Below, piece after piece: positions 17,016 to 25,449 of a DNA stretch of 64,000 nucleotides (position 1 is its first letter; every line of letters begins with the position of its first letter). The DNA comes from Acidimicrobiia bacterium (GTDB lineage: Bacteria; Actinomycetota; Acidimicrobiia; Acidimicrobiales; Poriferisodalaceae). Where the stretch lies: NCBI GenBank assembly GCA_022821985.1, contig JAJECP010000035.1, positions 62,001 through 126,000 on the forward strand. Direction: 5' to 3'. The position numbers and the translations under genes were made by a program. Under the pieces are notes generated by a model. The model saw only the letters and a program-made list of their open reading frames with translations, made no database searches and was not told the origin of the DNA.

Positions 17016-17036
17016 TTAGTAACACTACCTTACAAA
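17016..17036. promoter_or_regulatory. palindromic operator of the ROK-regulated operon
   Basis: TTAGTAA (17016-17022) and TTACAAA (17030-17036) are inverted arms with six of seven positions matching, separated by seven bases. This is the size and AT-rich style of NagC/XylR/ROK operators. It lies immediately upstream of the repressor's ATG, and a TAGTGT -10-like box on the minus strand is inside it, so binding would block transcription. Confidence 0.65.
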
Positions 17037-17126
17037 TAAGACGCGTCAAGACGCAGTCCTTCCGCGACCGCAGTTCTGTCCTCGGACGCCCGGGTCTTGC
17101 CGGGCGGCCGATGGCAGACTTGGCCC

Positions 17127-18164
17127 GTGGAGACCCGCCAGCTCGAATCGACCCCCGGCTTTGTCATCTTCGACTTGCCCGGAGCCCAGCACTACGTCGG
17201 GGAGGCCCGCCTCGGCAGCAGGCTCATCCCTGGCAACGCGACGATGCTGGTGCGGCATCTGACCTACGTCTTCGCCACGCTGGAGCAGCAGCGCAGCGGC
17301 GCCAGCATCGGCCTGAAGTCCGACCCCACCGATGCCACCGGGGCCGTGGAGGCGCTGGCGGACGAGTTAGCCGACGAATTCTCCAGCGGGCGGCTCTCGA
17401 CCAGCCCGGGTCTGCGGCTCGATGCTGAGCTGCTGGCACCTGTGCTGGCCCACGACCAGCGCAATCTCATCGGCAACGACGATCGCGACGGCATCTCGTT
17501 CAACCACGAGCTCATCGGCGTCGGGGCTGCTGCAGCGGCAGCCGGCCTGCTCGGCGGTCTCGACGGCAAGCACATCGCGATCGAGGGGTTCGGACCGGCA
17601 GGGTTGGGTATCGCACGAGAAGCCGCCGCAGCGGGGGCGACCATCGCGCGGGTAGCCACCGCGAAGGGTTGTGCGAATGGCCAGCTCGACCCGGTGGCAC
17701 TTGCGGAGGCCTGGTTGGCAGACGGCGAGATGTGTGTGGCAACTCTGTCGGGAGACAACGAGCCGGCCAAACCGTGGACGGTCTGGAAAGACGACGTCGA
17801 CGTGCTGTTCTGCGGCTCGAAGCCCGGTGCGATGTCGGGCGATGGCGCGTCCATGGCCGGTTCTACGCCGGTGGTCGCCTTCTCGTCCGCCGCGGTGTCA
17901 TCGAAGGCCTTGGCAGTGCTGCGCGCAGCGGGCACGCCGGTTGCGGCCGACTTTGTGGCTGCCGCGGGTCCGGCATTGGGCTGGTGGGCCGATCCTGTGC
18001 TCACACACGACGACCTGCGTTCGGCGACGGCCGACACGGTGAACGCCGTCATGTCCGAAACCGCCGACCACGACGACGGGCCGTTCATGGCCGCCTGCTA
18101 CCGAGCCGAGTCGTTTCTGCAGACCTGGCAAGACGAGCTGCCCTTCGGCCGTCCGCTGGGTTAG
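17127..18164 (+). CDS. divergent Glu/Leu/Phe/Val dehydrogenase-like protein
   Basis: A 345-residue protein (GTG at 17127; an open frame from 17097 is possible). The C-terminal half is a Rossmann domain of amino-acid-dehydrogenase style, with HIAIEGFGPAGLGIAREAAAAG matching the GxGxxG nucleotide site. The N-terminal half has SGASIGLKSDPTDATG where active enzymes carry a Gly-rich block with the catalytic Lys, and NLIGNDDRDGISFNHELIGVGAAAAAAG before the Rossmann fold. The usual catalytic Lys motif is not recognisable, so substrate and activity are uncertain. It is divergent from the ROK repressor. A CAGACT hexamer sits six bases before the GTG, a weak leaderless -10. Confidence 0.65.
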   Translation: METRQLESTPGFVIFDLPGAQHYVGEARLGSRLIPGNATMLVRHLTYVFATLEQQRSGASIGLKSDPTDATGAVEALADELADEFSSGRLSTSPGLRLDAELLAPVLAHDQRNLIGNDDRDGISFNHELIGVGAAAAAAGLLGGLDGKHIAIEGFGPAGLGIAREAAAAGATIARVATAKGCANGQLDPVALAEAWLADGEMCVATLSGDNEPAKPWTVWKDDVDVLFCGSKPGAMSGDGASMAGSTPVVAFSSAAVSSKALAVLRAAGTPVAADFVAAAGPALGWWADPVLTHDDLRSATADTVNAVMSETADHDDGPFMAACYRAESFLQTWQDELPFGRPLG

Positions 18165-18232
18165 ATGAGTATTTCAATCCCTTTTAATAATTCATTTTAT
18201 CTTTGAATCGGCGGCCATTACGGTCGGCTTGC

Positions 18233-18238
18233 TATGTT
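18233..18238 (+). promoter_or_regulatory. extended -10 promoter (TGC-TATGTT), leaderless
   Basis: TGCTATGTT, an extended -10 element, is followed by exactly six bases and the GTG at 18245. Upstream lies a notably AT-rich stretch (18165-18205). Confidence 0.6.
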
Positions 18239-18244
18239 CGAAGC

Positions 18245-18622
18245 GTGGATGCTGTGATCCTCACGCAGGTCATCTCGATGGCCGTAGCTGTGCTGGCGAT
18301 CGTGTGGCACCAGCAGCGTTCCATCGAACGGCTGCGAGTTGAGATGCGCGGCGAGATCAACGGGCTACGCGGCGAGATGCGCGCCGAGATCAACGGGCTA
18401 CGCGGCGAGATCAACGGGCTACGCGCCGAGATGCTCGGCGAGATCAACGGGCTGCGCGGCGAGATCGGCGGGCTGCGTGCCGAGATGGCCGAAATGAACC
18501 AGCGGCTCGCTCGTATCGAGGGGTACTTGGGCATCGGCATGCCACCGGAGGCCGCCGCTGCGGCAGCAGGTGCCAGCATCGTCGGCGCAGCGGCGCCACC
18601 AGCAGCAGGTACTGCCAGCTAG
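18245..18622 (+). CDS. membrane-anchored coiled-coil repeat protein
   Basis: A 125-residue protein: one N-terminal transmembrane helix (VDAVILTQVISMAVAVLAIVW), then a coiled coil of short repeats based on GEINGLR and GEMRAEI (about residues 33-85), then MNQRLARIEGYLGIG and a low-complexity Ala/Pro tail. No enzymatic domain is present. The coil predicts homo-oligomerisation at the inner face of the membrane. Start: GTG at 18245, fixed by the extended -10 box six bases before it. It converges on dnaE2 with only ten bases between stops. Function unknown. Confidence 0.7.
   Translation: MDAVILTQVISMAVAVLAIVWHQQRSIERLRVEMRGEINGLRGEMRAEINGLRGEINGLRAEMLGEINGLRGEIGGLRAEMAEMNQRLARIEGYLGIGMPPEAAAAAAGASIVGAAAPPAAGTAS
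18341..18489. repeat. tandem repeat encoding the coiled coil
   Basis: Repeated GAGATCAACGGGCTACGCGGC-like units of 21 and 12 bases encode GEINGLR/GEMR in frame. The near identity at DNA level suggests recent slippage duplication. Confidence 0.75.
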
Positions 18623-18632
18623 AACTGCAGTG

Positions 18633-21600
18633 TCAGCGGAAGTCGCGGCTCGCCACCGAAGCAGGCACATCGAGAGCTTCGATTCTCTCGGCGATCACGT
18701 TCGCCACGTTCTCATGGCGCTCGAGGCGGCCTGACACCATCAGCGCCGGCATGTCGCGCACAACCGAGCGGTACCGCTGCCAGCATCCCCGCGACACCAC
18801 CACGTTCACCAAGCCCGTCTCGTCCTCGAGATTCAGGAACGTCGTGCCGCCGGCTGTCATGGGTCGCTGGCGGTGCGTCACCAAGCCGGCAACGCGGATC
18901 TTGCCCAGTGGGCACGTGAGCAGTTCCGCAGCAGTGGGAACGCCGGCAGCGGCCAGCTCGGTTCGCAGGAACTTCGTCGGATGCCCGTTTGGGGCTACCC
19001 CGGTGGCCCACAGGTCCGCGGCAGCGGTCTCGGTTGCTGACATGTCTCGCAACGGCGGTGACTCAGCACCGGTCACGACCCCTGCGAGCCGGTCCGAGCC
19101 TCCCTGGTGCACCGCCCCGGCTGCCCACAGTGCTTTGCGCCGCGGCAGCCCGAAGCAGTCGAACGCTCCCGCGGCGGCCAGCGCCTCCAGCGCCTGCAGG
19201 CTCAGTTCGGCTCGGCGCTGAAGGTCTTCCATGCTGCTGTAGGGGCCGCCGACGGCGATCCGCTCGGCAAGCTCATCGCCCACCTCCCGCACCGATGACA
19301 GCCCCAGCCGCACAGCCATCCCGCCGGTGGAGGTATTGCACGACTCCAGCGTGGCTGTCTCGGAGGACAGGTTGATACAGGGCGAATGCACCACCACCCC
19401 GTGACGGCGAGCATCCTGGCACAGCGAGTGCGGCGAGTAGAACCCCATGGGCTGCGCGTTCAGCAGCGCTGCGCAGAACGCTGCCGGGTAGTGCAGCTTG
19501 ATCCACGACGAGGCGTACACCAGGTGAGCGAACGACACCGAGTGGCTCTCGGGGAAGCCGTAGTCGGCGAAGGCGACCATCTTCTCCCAGACCCGCTCGG
19601 CCACATCGCCGACCAGCCCCCGGGAGGCCATGCCGCTGAACAGGCGCTCGCGTAAGCGGCCCATCCGCTCGCGGGACCGCTTGGAGCCCATGGCCTGACG
19701 CAGCTCGTCGGCCTCGGCAGGTGTGAACCCGGCGACGTCGATGGCTATCTGCATGAGCTGCTCCTGGAACAGCGGGATGCCCAGCGTCTTTTCGAGCGAG
19801 TTCTCCAGCAAGGGGTGCAGGTAGGTGACCGGCTCCTCCCCGTTGCGCCGCCGGATGTAGGGGTGCACCGAGCCGCCCTGGATGGGCCCGGGGCGGATGA
19901 GCGCAACCTCCACCACCAGGTCGTAGAAGCAGCGGGGTCGCAGCCGCGGCAGGGTGGCCATCTGGGCGCGTGACTCCACCTGGAAGATACCGATGCTGTC
20001 GGCGCGGCAGAGCATGTCGTAGACCTCGTCTTCCTGGGGCAGCATGCCGATGTCGACGTTCGTGTGATGCGCGTCAGCGATCAGGTCGACGGCGTGGTGC
20101 AGGGCCGACAGCATTCCCAGCCCGAGCAGATCGAACTTCACCAGCCCGACTGCTGCGCAGTCGTCCTTGTCCCACTGCAGCACCGAGCGGTCTGCCTTGG
20201 TGGCCCATTCGGTGGGGCAGACATGGGTCACCGGCCGGTCGCAGATGACCATGCCGCCCGAGTGGATGCCGAGGTGGCGCGGCGCCCCTTCGAGCGCAGC
20301 GGCCAGCTCTGCCACGTCGGCGGGAATGCCGGCCTCATCGTGCTGTGGCTGGCTGGGGCCGGACAGGTTGGGGCCGTTGCCTGTCGGCTCAGGCCCGGCG
20401 TCGCGCCAGTTGCGTACGCGGGGCCGACCTGCCCGATGGGGCTGGGCCACCGACCCGTTCGAGGCACCGTTCGAAGAGGGCAGCGGGCTGTACCTGTCCA
20501 GTGACTTCGACCAGGCATCGGCTTGGCCGGGCTCCCAGCCCAGGGCCCGGGCCATGTCACGCACCGACGAGCGCGCCCGGTAGGTGATGACGTTCGCCAC
20601 CTGCGCCGTGTGAGCACGGCCGTAGCGCTCGTACACGTACTGGATGGCTTCCTCACGGCGACCGCTCTCGATGTCGATGTCGATGTCGGGCGGCCCGTCG
20701 CGCTCGGGCGACAGGAAGCGCTCGAACAGCAGCCCCAGATCGACCGAGTCGACATTGGTGATACCGAGCGCGTAGCAGACCGCCGAGTTCGAGGCCGAGC
20801 CGCGACCCTGGCAGTAGATGTCGCGGCTGCGGCAGAACGACACGATGTCGTACACCACCAGGAAGTAACCGGCGAAGCCGAGCTGTTCGATGAGGTCGAG
20901 CTCGTGATTGAGCTGCGCCCACGCCCCCGGCACCCGCTCGCTCTCAGGGGTGCCGTACCGCCACTGTGCCCGCTGAGCCACGAGGTGCCGCAGGTATGAC
21001 ATCTCGTCGTGACCGTCGGGACAGGGGTACGGCGGCAGGTTGGGCGCAACCAGCGACAGATCGAATGCGCAGTCGCGACCGAGCTGCGCAGCAGTACTCA
21101 CCACACCCGGCCAGCGGGTAAACCGACGGGCCTGCTCGGCACCGGATCGCACGTGCGCTGTCGCTGCTGGCGGCAGCCAGCCATCCAGCTCGTCGAGGCT
21201 GCGCCGGGCTCGCACCGCGGCCAGAGCGACAGCCAGCCGCCGCCCGGCGGGGGTGGCGTAGTGGACGCCGTTGGTACAGACCGGCTCGACACCGGCTCGC
21301 ACAGCCAATTCAGCCAGCGCGTCGTTGCGGTCGCTATCGAGCGGGTGGCCGTGGTCCCACAGCTCGACGAAGACGTTGTGACGGCCGGCTGCGGTGATGA
21401 GACGGTCGAGTTGGGCGGCTGCAGCGCGTGGCCCGCCACTCCTTCCTTCGGCCATGAGCGCTGCGGGAACAGCGCCTTTGCGGTGCCCGGTAAGGATCGC
21501 CCACTCGTCGCGGTGTGCCGCTGTAGCTGCGAGGAATTCGCCGGTGCTCAAGCGCGGAGCGTGCTTGCGGCCCGCCATCTGCGCTGCCGAGATCAACTCG

Positions 21601-22160
21601 CCCAGCGCGGCGTACCCCGCCGGCGAGCGGGCCAGCACCACCACATGAGAGCCCACGGGGTCGGCACATCCGGTGCGCTCAGGACGTACCCGCGGCACTC
21701 GCCCGCGCTTGGGGGGCGCCGAACTGCCGGCGCCATGAGCGTCGAGCGTCAACTCGCCGGCGCCATACGCGTCGAGCGTCAACTCAGTGCCGAACACCGT
21801 CGGCAGCCCGGCTTCGGCGGCAGCCTCTGCAAAGCGGACCACCCCGTAGAACCCGTTGTGATCGGTCAGCGCCAGTGCTTCGAGTCCCAGCCGCACTGCT
21901 TCGTCCACCAGCTCGCCCGGACTCGACGCCCCGTCAAGGAAGCTGAAGTTGGAATGAGCGTGCAGCTCCGCATACGGCACCGTGGGCTCCGCCGGCCGCG
22001 GTCGGGCGACAGGCCCGACCCGCTCGCCGTCGGCAGCGAGGCTCTCGCCATAGCTGTGTTTGATGCGCCGGCCCTCACCGGGCCGGCCGGAGAACGGCGG
22101 CCGGTCGGACAGCCGCCGCTCCAGCTCACGCCAAGAAATTCCCGGATTCGTGAAACCCAC
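18633..22160 (-). CDS. dnaE2: error-prone DNA polymerase III alpha subunit
   Basis: A 1175-residue C-family polymerase of the DnaE2 type, used for translesion synthesis after DNA damage. Domains in order: PHP (YAELHAHSNFSFLDGAS and ALTDHNGF), palm with catalytic Asps in PPDIDIDIESGRREEAI, fingers/thumb, tandem HhH and an OB domain near the end (GTTFLNLEDETGLVNVVVSRG). There is no C-terminal beta-clamp/tau region, as expected for DnaE2. Unusual insertions occur near residue 130 (a tandem repeat) and near 585-640 (Gly/Ser/Pro-rich). The start is GTG at 22160, six bases after a TATTGT -10 box and directly beside LexA-type boxes. imuA'-imuB lie about 6 kb away, completing the mutasome. Confidence 0.93.
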   Translation of the reverse strand: MGFTNPGISWRELERRLSDRPPFSGRPGEGRRIKHSYGESLAADGERVGPVARPRPAEPTVPYAELHAHSNFSFLDGASSPGELVDEAVRLGLEALALTDHNGFYGVVRFAEAAAEAGLPTVFGTELTLDAYGAGELTLDAHGAGSSAPPKRGRVPRVRPERTGCADPVGSHVVVLARSPAGYAALGELISAAQMAGRKHAPRLSTGEFLAATAAHRDEWAILTGHRKGAVPAALMAEGRSGGPRAAAAQLDRLITAAGRHNVFVELWDHGHPLDSDRNDALAELAVRAGVEPVCTNGVHYATPAGRRLAVALAAVRARRSLDELDGWLPPAATAHVRSGAEQARRFTRWPGVVSTAAQLGRDCAFDLSLVAPNLPPYPCPDGHDEMSYLRHLVAQRAQWRYGTPESERVPGAWAQLNHELDLIEQLGFAGYFLVVYDIVSFCRSRDIYCQGRGSASNSAVCYALGITNVDSVDLGLLFERFLSPERDGPPDIDIDIESGRREEAIQYVYERYGRAHTAQVANVITYRARSSVRDMARALGWEPGQADAWSKSLDRYSPLPSSNGASNGSVAQPHRAGRPRVRNWRDAGPEPTGNGPNLSGPSQPQHDEAGIPADVAELAAALEGAPRHLGIHSGGMVICDRPVTHVCPTEWATKADRSVLQWDKDDCAAVGLVKFDLLGLGMLSALHHAVDLIADAHHTNVDIGMLPQEDEVYDMLCRADSIGIFQVESRAQMATLPRLRPRCFYDLVVEVALIRPGPIQGGSVHPYIRRRNGEEPVTYLHPLLENSLEKTLGIPLFQEQLMQIAIDVAGFTPAEADELRQAMGSKRSRERMGRLRERLFSGMASRGLVGDVAERVWEKMVAFADYGFPESHSVSFAHLVYASSWIKLHYPAAFCAALLNAQPMGFYSPHSLCQDARRHGVVVHSPCINLSSETATLESCNTSTGGMAVRLGLSSVREVGDELAERIAVGGPYSSMEDLQRRAELSLQALEALAAAGAFDCFGLPRRKALWAAGAVHQGGSDRLAGVVTGAESPPLRDMSATETAAADLWATGVAPNGHPTKFLRTELAAAGVPTAAELLTCPLGKIRVAGLVTHRQRPMTAGGTTFLNLEDETGLVNVVVSRGCWQRYRSVVRDMPALMVSGRLERHENVANVIAERIEALDVPASVASRDFR
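21726..21785. repeat. 30-base tandem duplication inside dnaE2
   Basis: Two 30-base units (21726-21755 and 21756-21785) differ at only a few bases and encode ELTLDA(Y/H)GAG twice. The duplication lies in the PHP-domain region. Confidence 0.85.
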
Positions 22161-22166
22161 GGCACG

Positions 22167-22172
22167 ACAATA
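22167..22172 (-). promoter_or_regulatory. -10 box (TATTGT) of dnaE2
   Basis: TATTGT on the minus strand ends six bases before the GTG start, giving a leaderless transcript. It directly abuts the first LexA-type box. Confidence 0.65.
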
Positions 22173-22173
22173 A

Positions 22174-22187
22174 CGAACGGGAGTTCT
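22174..22187. promoter_or_regulatory. LexA-type SOS box 1 of dnaE2
   Basis: CGAACGGGAGTTCT fits the actinobacterial/Gram-positive SOS consensus CGAAC-N4-GTTCG with one end mismatch. It lies immediately upstream of the -10 box, where LexA would block RNA polymerase. Confidence 0.75.
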
Positions 22188-22189
22188 CA

Positions 22190-22201
22190 GAACAATAGTT
22201 T
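22190..22201. promoter_or_regulatory. degenerate LexA-type half-matching box
   Basis: GAACAATAGTTT keeps GAAC-N4-GTTT with one mismatch. It is spaced 15 and 16 bases from the flanking better boxes, suggesting a tandem LexA array. Confidence 0.4.
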
Positions 22202-22203
22202 TT

Positions 22204-22219
22204 GAGAACGCAAGTTCTC
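22204..22219. promoter_or_regulatory. LexA-type SOS box 2 (perfect palindrome)
   Basis: GAGAACGCAAGTTCTC is a GAGAAC/GTTCTC pair of perfect arms around a four-base spacer, the SOS-box layout. It lies in the divergent region between dnaE2 and the first amidase. Confidence 0.75.
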
Positions 22220-22284
22220 TCCAACGGCTTCGCTTCCGACCTCAGACCCTGAGCCCGAACTCTCACCCCGCCCGGCAACCGAAC

Positions 22285-22290
22285 TACGTT
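22285..22290 (+). promoter_or_regulatory. -10 box (TACGTT) of the first amidase
   Basis: TACGTT is followed by six bases and the ATG at 22297. No Shine-Dalgarno is present. Confidence 0.55.
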
Positions 22291-22296
22291 GCGCCC

Positions 22297-23871
22297 ATGG
22301 TTGAGACATCACCCGCCGGAAACCTGCCTGACGGCGTGGCCACCGCCGAGCTGTTCGCTTCGGGCGAAGCGTCGGCGGTCGAACTGCTGGCCGAGGCCGC
22401 CTCCCGGGCAGACCGGGTGAACCCGGAGATCAACGCCATCATCGGACGGCTCGACGACAGCGCTCGCCGCGCAGCCGAACAGCTCGACGCCGCACGCGAC
22501 GCTGGCGAGACCGGCGGTGCGTTGGCAGGTGTCCCATTCCTCACCAAGGACCTGACCTGCACAACGCAGGGACAGCCGTACCACGCCGGCAACGCCGCGC
22601 TCAAAGAGACGGGGTACGCGGCGACGAGCACCGCTCACTTGGCCACGATGTTCGCTGAGCTGGGACTGGTGAACTTCGGCCGCACGAACACGCCTGAATT
22701 CGGCCTCACCATCACCACCGAGCCGCTGGCGTACGGACCGGCGGCCAATCCCTGGAACACCGGCCATTCGACCGGCGGGTCCAGCGGCGGCTCCGCAGCC
22801 GCAGTGGCCGCGGGCATCGTGCCCATCGGCCACGCCAACGATGGGGGCGGCTCGATCCGTGTCCCCGCCGCCAACTGCGGGCTGTTCGGGCTGAAGCCGA
22901 ACCGGGGGCGCGTGTCACTGGGTCCCGACTCGGGTGACGGTTGGGCAGGGTTCAGCGTTGACGGTGTCGTCAGCCGCAGCGTGCGCGACAGTGCCCGTGT
23001 GCTCGACGGCATCAGCCGCCCGTGGCCCGGCGACCCCTACTGGGCGCCGCCGCCGTCGGGCACGTTCGAGTCGGCGACGGCACGCGAGCCGCAGACGCTC
23101 CGGGTCGGACTGTGCCCGCACTCCGATTGGGGCCCGGTGGACGCCGAATGCAGCCAAGCGGTCGAGAACGCCGGCAGACTGCTGGAGAGCCTCGGACACC
23201 ACGTCAGCTATTCAGCGCCTGCCGAGCTGTTCCACGCAGAGTTCTTCGAGCACTTTCGCACGATCGTGTCCGTGCAGAACGTCGTCATGCTTGCTGGCTT
23301 CGAAGGGGTCTTGGGCCGGCACATGAGCCGTGCCGATATGGAAGGCGATACGTGGGCGCTCATGAACATCGGGCGCGAGGTCAGCGGGGCGCAGTATGTG
23401 TCGGCGCTCGAGTGGTGCCATGCCTGGACACGGCGGCTCGCCGCCTGGTGGGCTGACCACGACGTGCTGGTGTCGCCGATCATGGCCGAGCCGCCGCCTC
23501 GCATCGGCGAATTGCGCAATCCCGAAACCGGCCGCGGCCGGCTGAACGACCTGCTGCAGTTCACCCCGCAGTTCAACGTGACCGGCCAGCCGGCGATGTC
23601 GGTGCCCCTGCATTGGGCGCCAGAGGCTGAGCCGAACGGCGAAGCCGGGGCCCGAGCGGCCCGTGAGCGCAGCGAACAGGAGCGGGAAGCAACAGGTGAC
23701 TCGACGAGAAGGCGCACCAATGCGCGCTCGTTCTCAGGAAATCTGCCCATAGGCGTGCAGTTCGTGGGCGCGCACGCCAGCGAGGAGATGCTGCTCTCGC
23801 TGGCCGGCCAGCTCGAGCGGGCGGCCCCGTGGGCGGGCCGCATGCCGAGTCTGTGGGCCGGCGGCGCATGA
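22297..23871 (+). CDS. amidase-signature family hydrolase 1
   Basis: A 524-residue serine amidase. The Ser-cisSer-Lys triad is K84 (PFLTKDL), S162 (TGGSSGGSAAA) and S186 (NDGGGSIRVPA), with the family's 24-residue Ser-Ser spacing. It hydrolyses an unknown carboxamide. An unusual charged insert (about residues 448-480, Arg/Glu-rich, GARAARERSEQEREATGD) interrupts the C-terminal part just before the conserved LPIGVQF block. Start ATG at 22297 is six bases after a TACGTT -10 box. A paralogue follows 41 bases downstream on the same strand. It is not GatA: no gatB/gatC neighbours occur. Confidence 0.9.
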   Translation: MVETSPAGNLPDGVATAELFASGEASAVELLAEAASRADRVNPEINAIIGRLDDSARRAAEQLDAARDAGETGGALAGVPFLTKDLTCTTQGQPYHAGNAALKETGYAATSTAHLATMFAELGLVNFGRTNTPEFGLTITTEPLAYGPAANPWNTGHSTGGSSGGSAAAVAAGIVPIGHANDGGGSIRVPAANCGLFGLKPNRGRVSLGPDSGDGWAGFSVDGVVSRSVRDSARVLDGISRPWPGDPYWAPPPSGTFESATAREPQTLRVGLCPHSDWGPVDAECSQAVENAGRLLESLGHHVSYSAPAELFHAEFFEHFRTIVSVQNVVMLAGFEGVLGRHMSRADMEGDTWALMNIGREVSGAQYVSALEWCHAWTRRLAAWWADHDVLVSPIMAEPPPRIGELRNPETGRGRLNDLLQFTPQFNVTGQPAMSVPLHWAPEAEPNGEAGARAARERSEQEREATGDSTRRRTNARSFSGNLPIGVQFVGAHASEEMLLSLAGQLERAAPWAGRMPSLWAGGA

Positions 23872-23912
23872 TCCCCGGCTGCTGAGAAGTCGAGAGGCTG
23901 AGAAGCGGGGAC

Positions 23913-25439
23913 ATGTCTGCTGACCACCGCTTCACCGACGCCACAGCGCTGGCGCAGGCATTCGCCACAGGCGAGGCCGACCCCACTGAGGCGATGCAGG
24001 CTGCGCTCGAACGGATGGAGCGGCTGCATCCGGCGTTGAACGCGGTCATCCATCCCCGCCCAGAGCGGGCGCTCGCCGAGGCGGAAGCCTCGGCGCAACG
24101 CTGGTCGCGGCGACGGGCCGACGGCGATGCGCTCGGCGACATGTCGGACACCGGCGTGCCGTTCGACGGCGTGCCCATGGCGATCAAAGACCTCGGCTGC
24201 GAGCAGGCCGGCGAGTTTCACCACGCCGGCGCCCGTTTCCTGGTGGAACTGGGCTGGCGGGGCTCGCTCGACAGCCACCTCTACGGCCTGCTGCGCGGCG
24301 CCGGGTTGGTCTCGGTGGGGCGCACGAACACGCCCGAGTTCGGTACCACCATCACCACCGAGCCGGATGCTTACGGCCCGACGGCCAACCCGTGGTCGCT
24401 CGACCGCTCGCCCGGTGGTTCCAGCGGCGGCTCGGCGGCCGCCGTTGCGGCAGGCATCGTGCCGGTCGCACACGGCAACGACGGCGGCGGCTCGATCCGC
24501 GTTCCCGCGGCTGCGTGCGGCCTGGTGGGGCTGAAGCCGACCCGGGGCCGGGTCTCGACCGCGCCGCGCCTCGGCGAACACCGCGGCGGCTTTGCAGTGG
24601 ACGGCATGCTCACGCGGACGGTGCGCGATGCCGCACGGTGCCTCGACATCATCAGCCGCCCCGCACCGGGCGATCCCTACATCGCTCCCCCGCTTGGCCC
24701 CGACGAGTCGTTTGCCGGCGCGTTGACCGTCCCGCTGCCGCCGCTGCGCATCGCCGTGTCGACGGGCAGTCCCGGACGTGCGAGCCCGCCGGTACGACGA
24801 GCTGTCGAACAGGCGGCCGACCTGCTCGCCCGGCTCGGCCACCGCATCGAGCCAGACACGGCGCCCGACGGCTGGTTCAGCGCCGAACTCGCCGACCACA
24901 CGATTGTGGTGCGCACGGTCGGCATGGCAACCGAGCTCGCCGGGTGGGAAGAACGGCTGGGACGCCCGATGACATCCGACGATGTCGAGCCCGCCAACTG
25001 GTGGTCGGCGGAGCTGGGCGCATCGCTGCCTGCATCCGTGTATGTGCAGGCGCTCGAGGAGCTCGCTCGCTGGCGCAGGCGCGTCATGGCGTTCTGGAAC
25101 GCCGACGCCCCCACCGGGACGAACACGCCAGAGGGCGACGGCTTCGACCTGCTGATGACCCCCGTGCTCGCGGACGTGACGCCGCCCATCGGCTACCTGA
25201 CCGATCCGGCCGACGGCGCCCGACGGATCGCCGAGCTGGCCGCCTTCGTGAACCAGGCCAACGTCAGCGGGCAGCCGGCCATCTCGCTGCCGACTGCGGT
25301 CGACGCCGACGGGCTGCCGCTGGGTGTGCAGCTGCACGCGGCGCACGGAGGCGAGCGTCTCCTGCTCGCCGTTGCACAGCAGATCTCCAACGCCGACGGT
25401 TTCATCTCGCTGGGTGACCTGCCGCCGGAATCGCCGTGA
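23913..25439 (+). CDS. amidase-signature family hydrolase 2
   Basis: A 508-residue paralogue of the preceding amidase with the triad at K92 (MAIKDLG), S170 (PGGSSGGSAAA) and S194 (NDGGGSIRVPA). Shared blocks such as GRTNTPEFG(L/T)TITTEP and ANPW suggest tandem duplication followed by divergence. Both probably act on related amides. It is followed after ten bases by a small membrane-protein gene. Substrate unknown. Confidence 0.9.
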   Translation: MSADHRFTDATALAQAFATGEADPTEAMQAALERMERLHPALNAVIHPRPERALAEAEASAQRWSRRRADGDALGDMSDTGVPFDGVPMAIKDLGCEQAGEFHHAGARFLVELGWRGSLDSHLYGLLRGAGLVSVGRTNTPEFGTTITTEPDAYGPTANPWSLDRSPGGSSGGSAAAVAAGIVPVAHGNDGGGSIRVPAAACGLVGLKPTRGRVSTAPRLGEHRGGFAVDGMLTRTVRDAARCLDIISRPAPGDPYIAPPLGPDESFAGALTVPLPPLRIAVSTGSPGRASPPVRRAVEQAADLLARLGHRIEPDTAPDGWFSAELADHTIVVRTVGMATELAGWEERLGRPMTSDDVEPANWWSAELGASLPASVYVQALEELARWRRRVMAFWNADAPTGTNTPEGDGFDLLMTPVLADVTPPIGYLTDPADGARRIAELAAFVNQANVSGQPAISLPTAVDADGLPLGVQLHAAHGGERLLLAVAQQISNADGFISLGDLPPESP

Positions 25440-25449
25440 CGCGCGCGTC

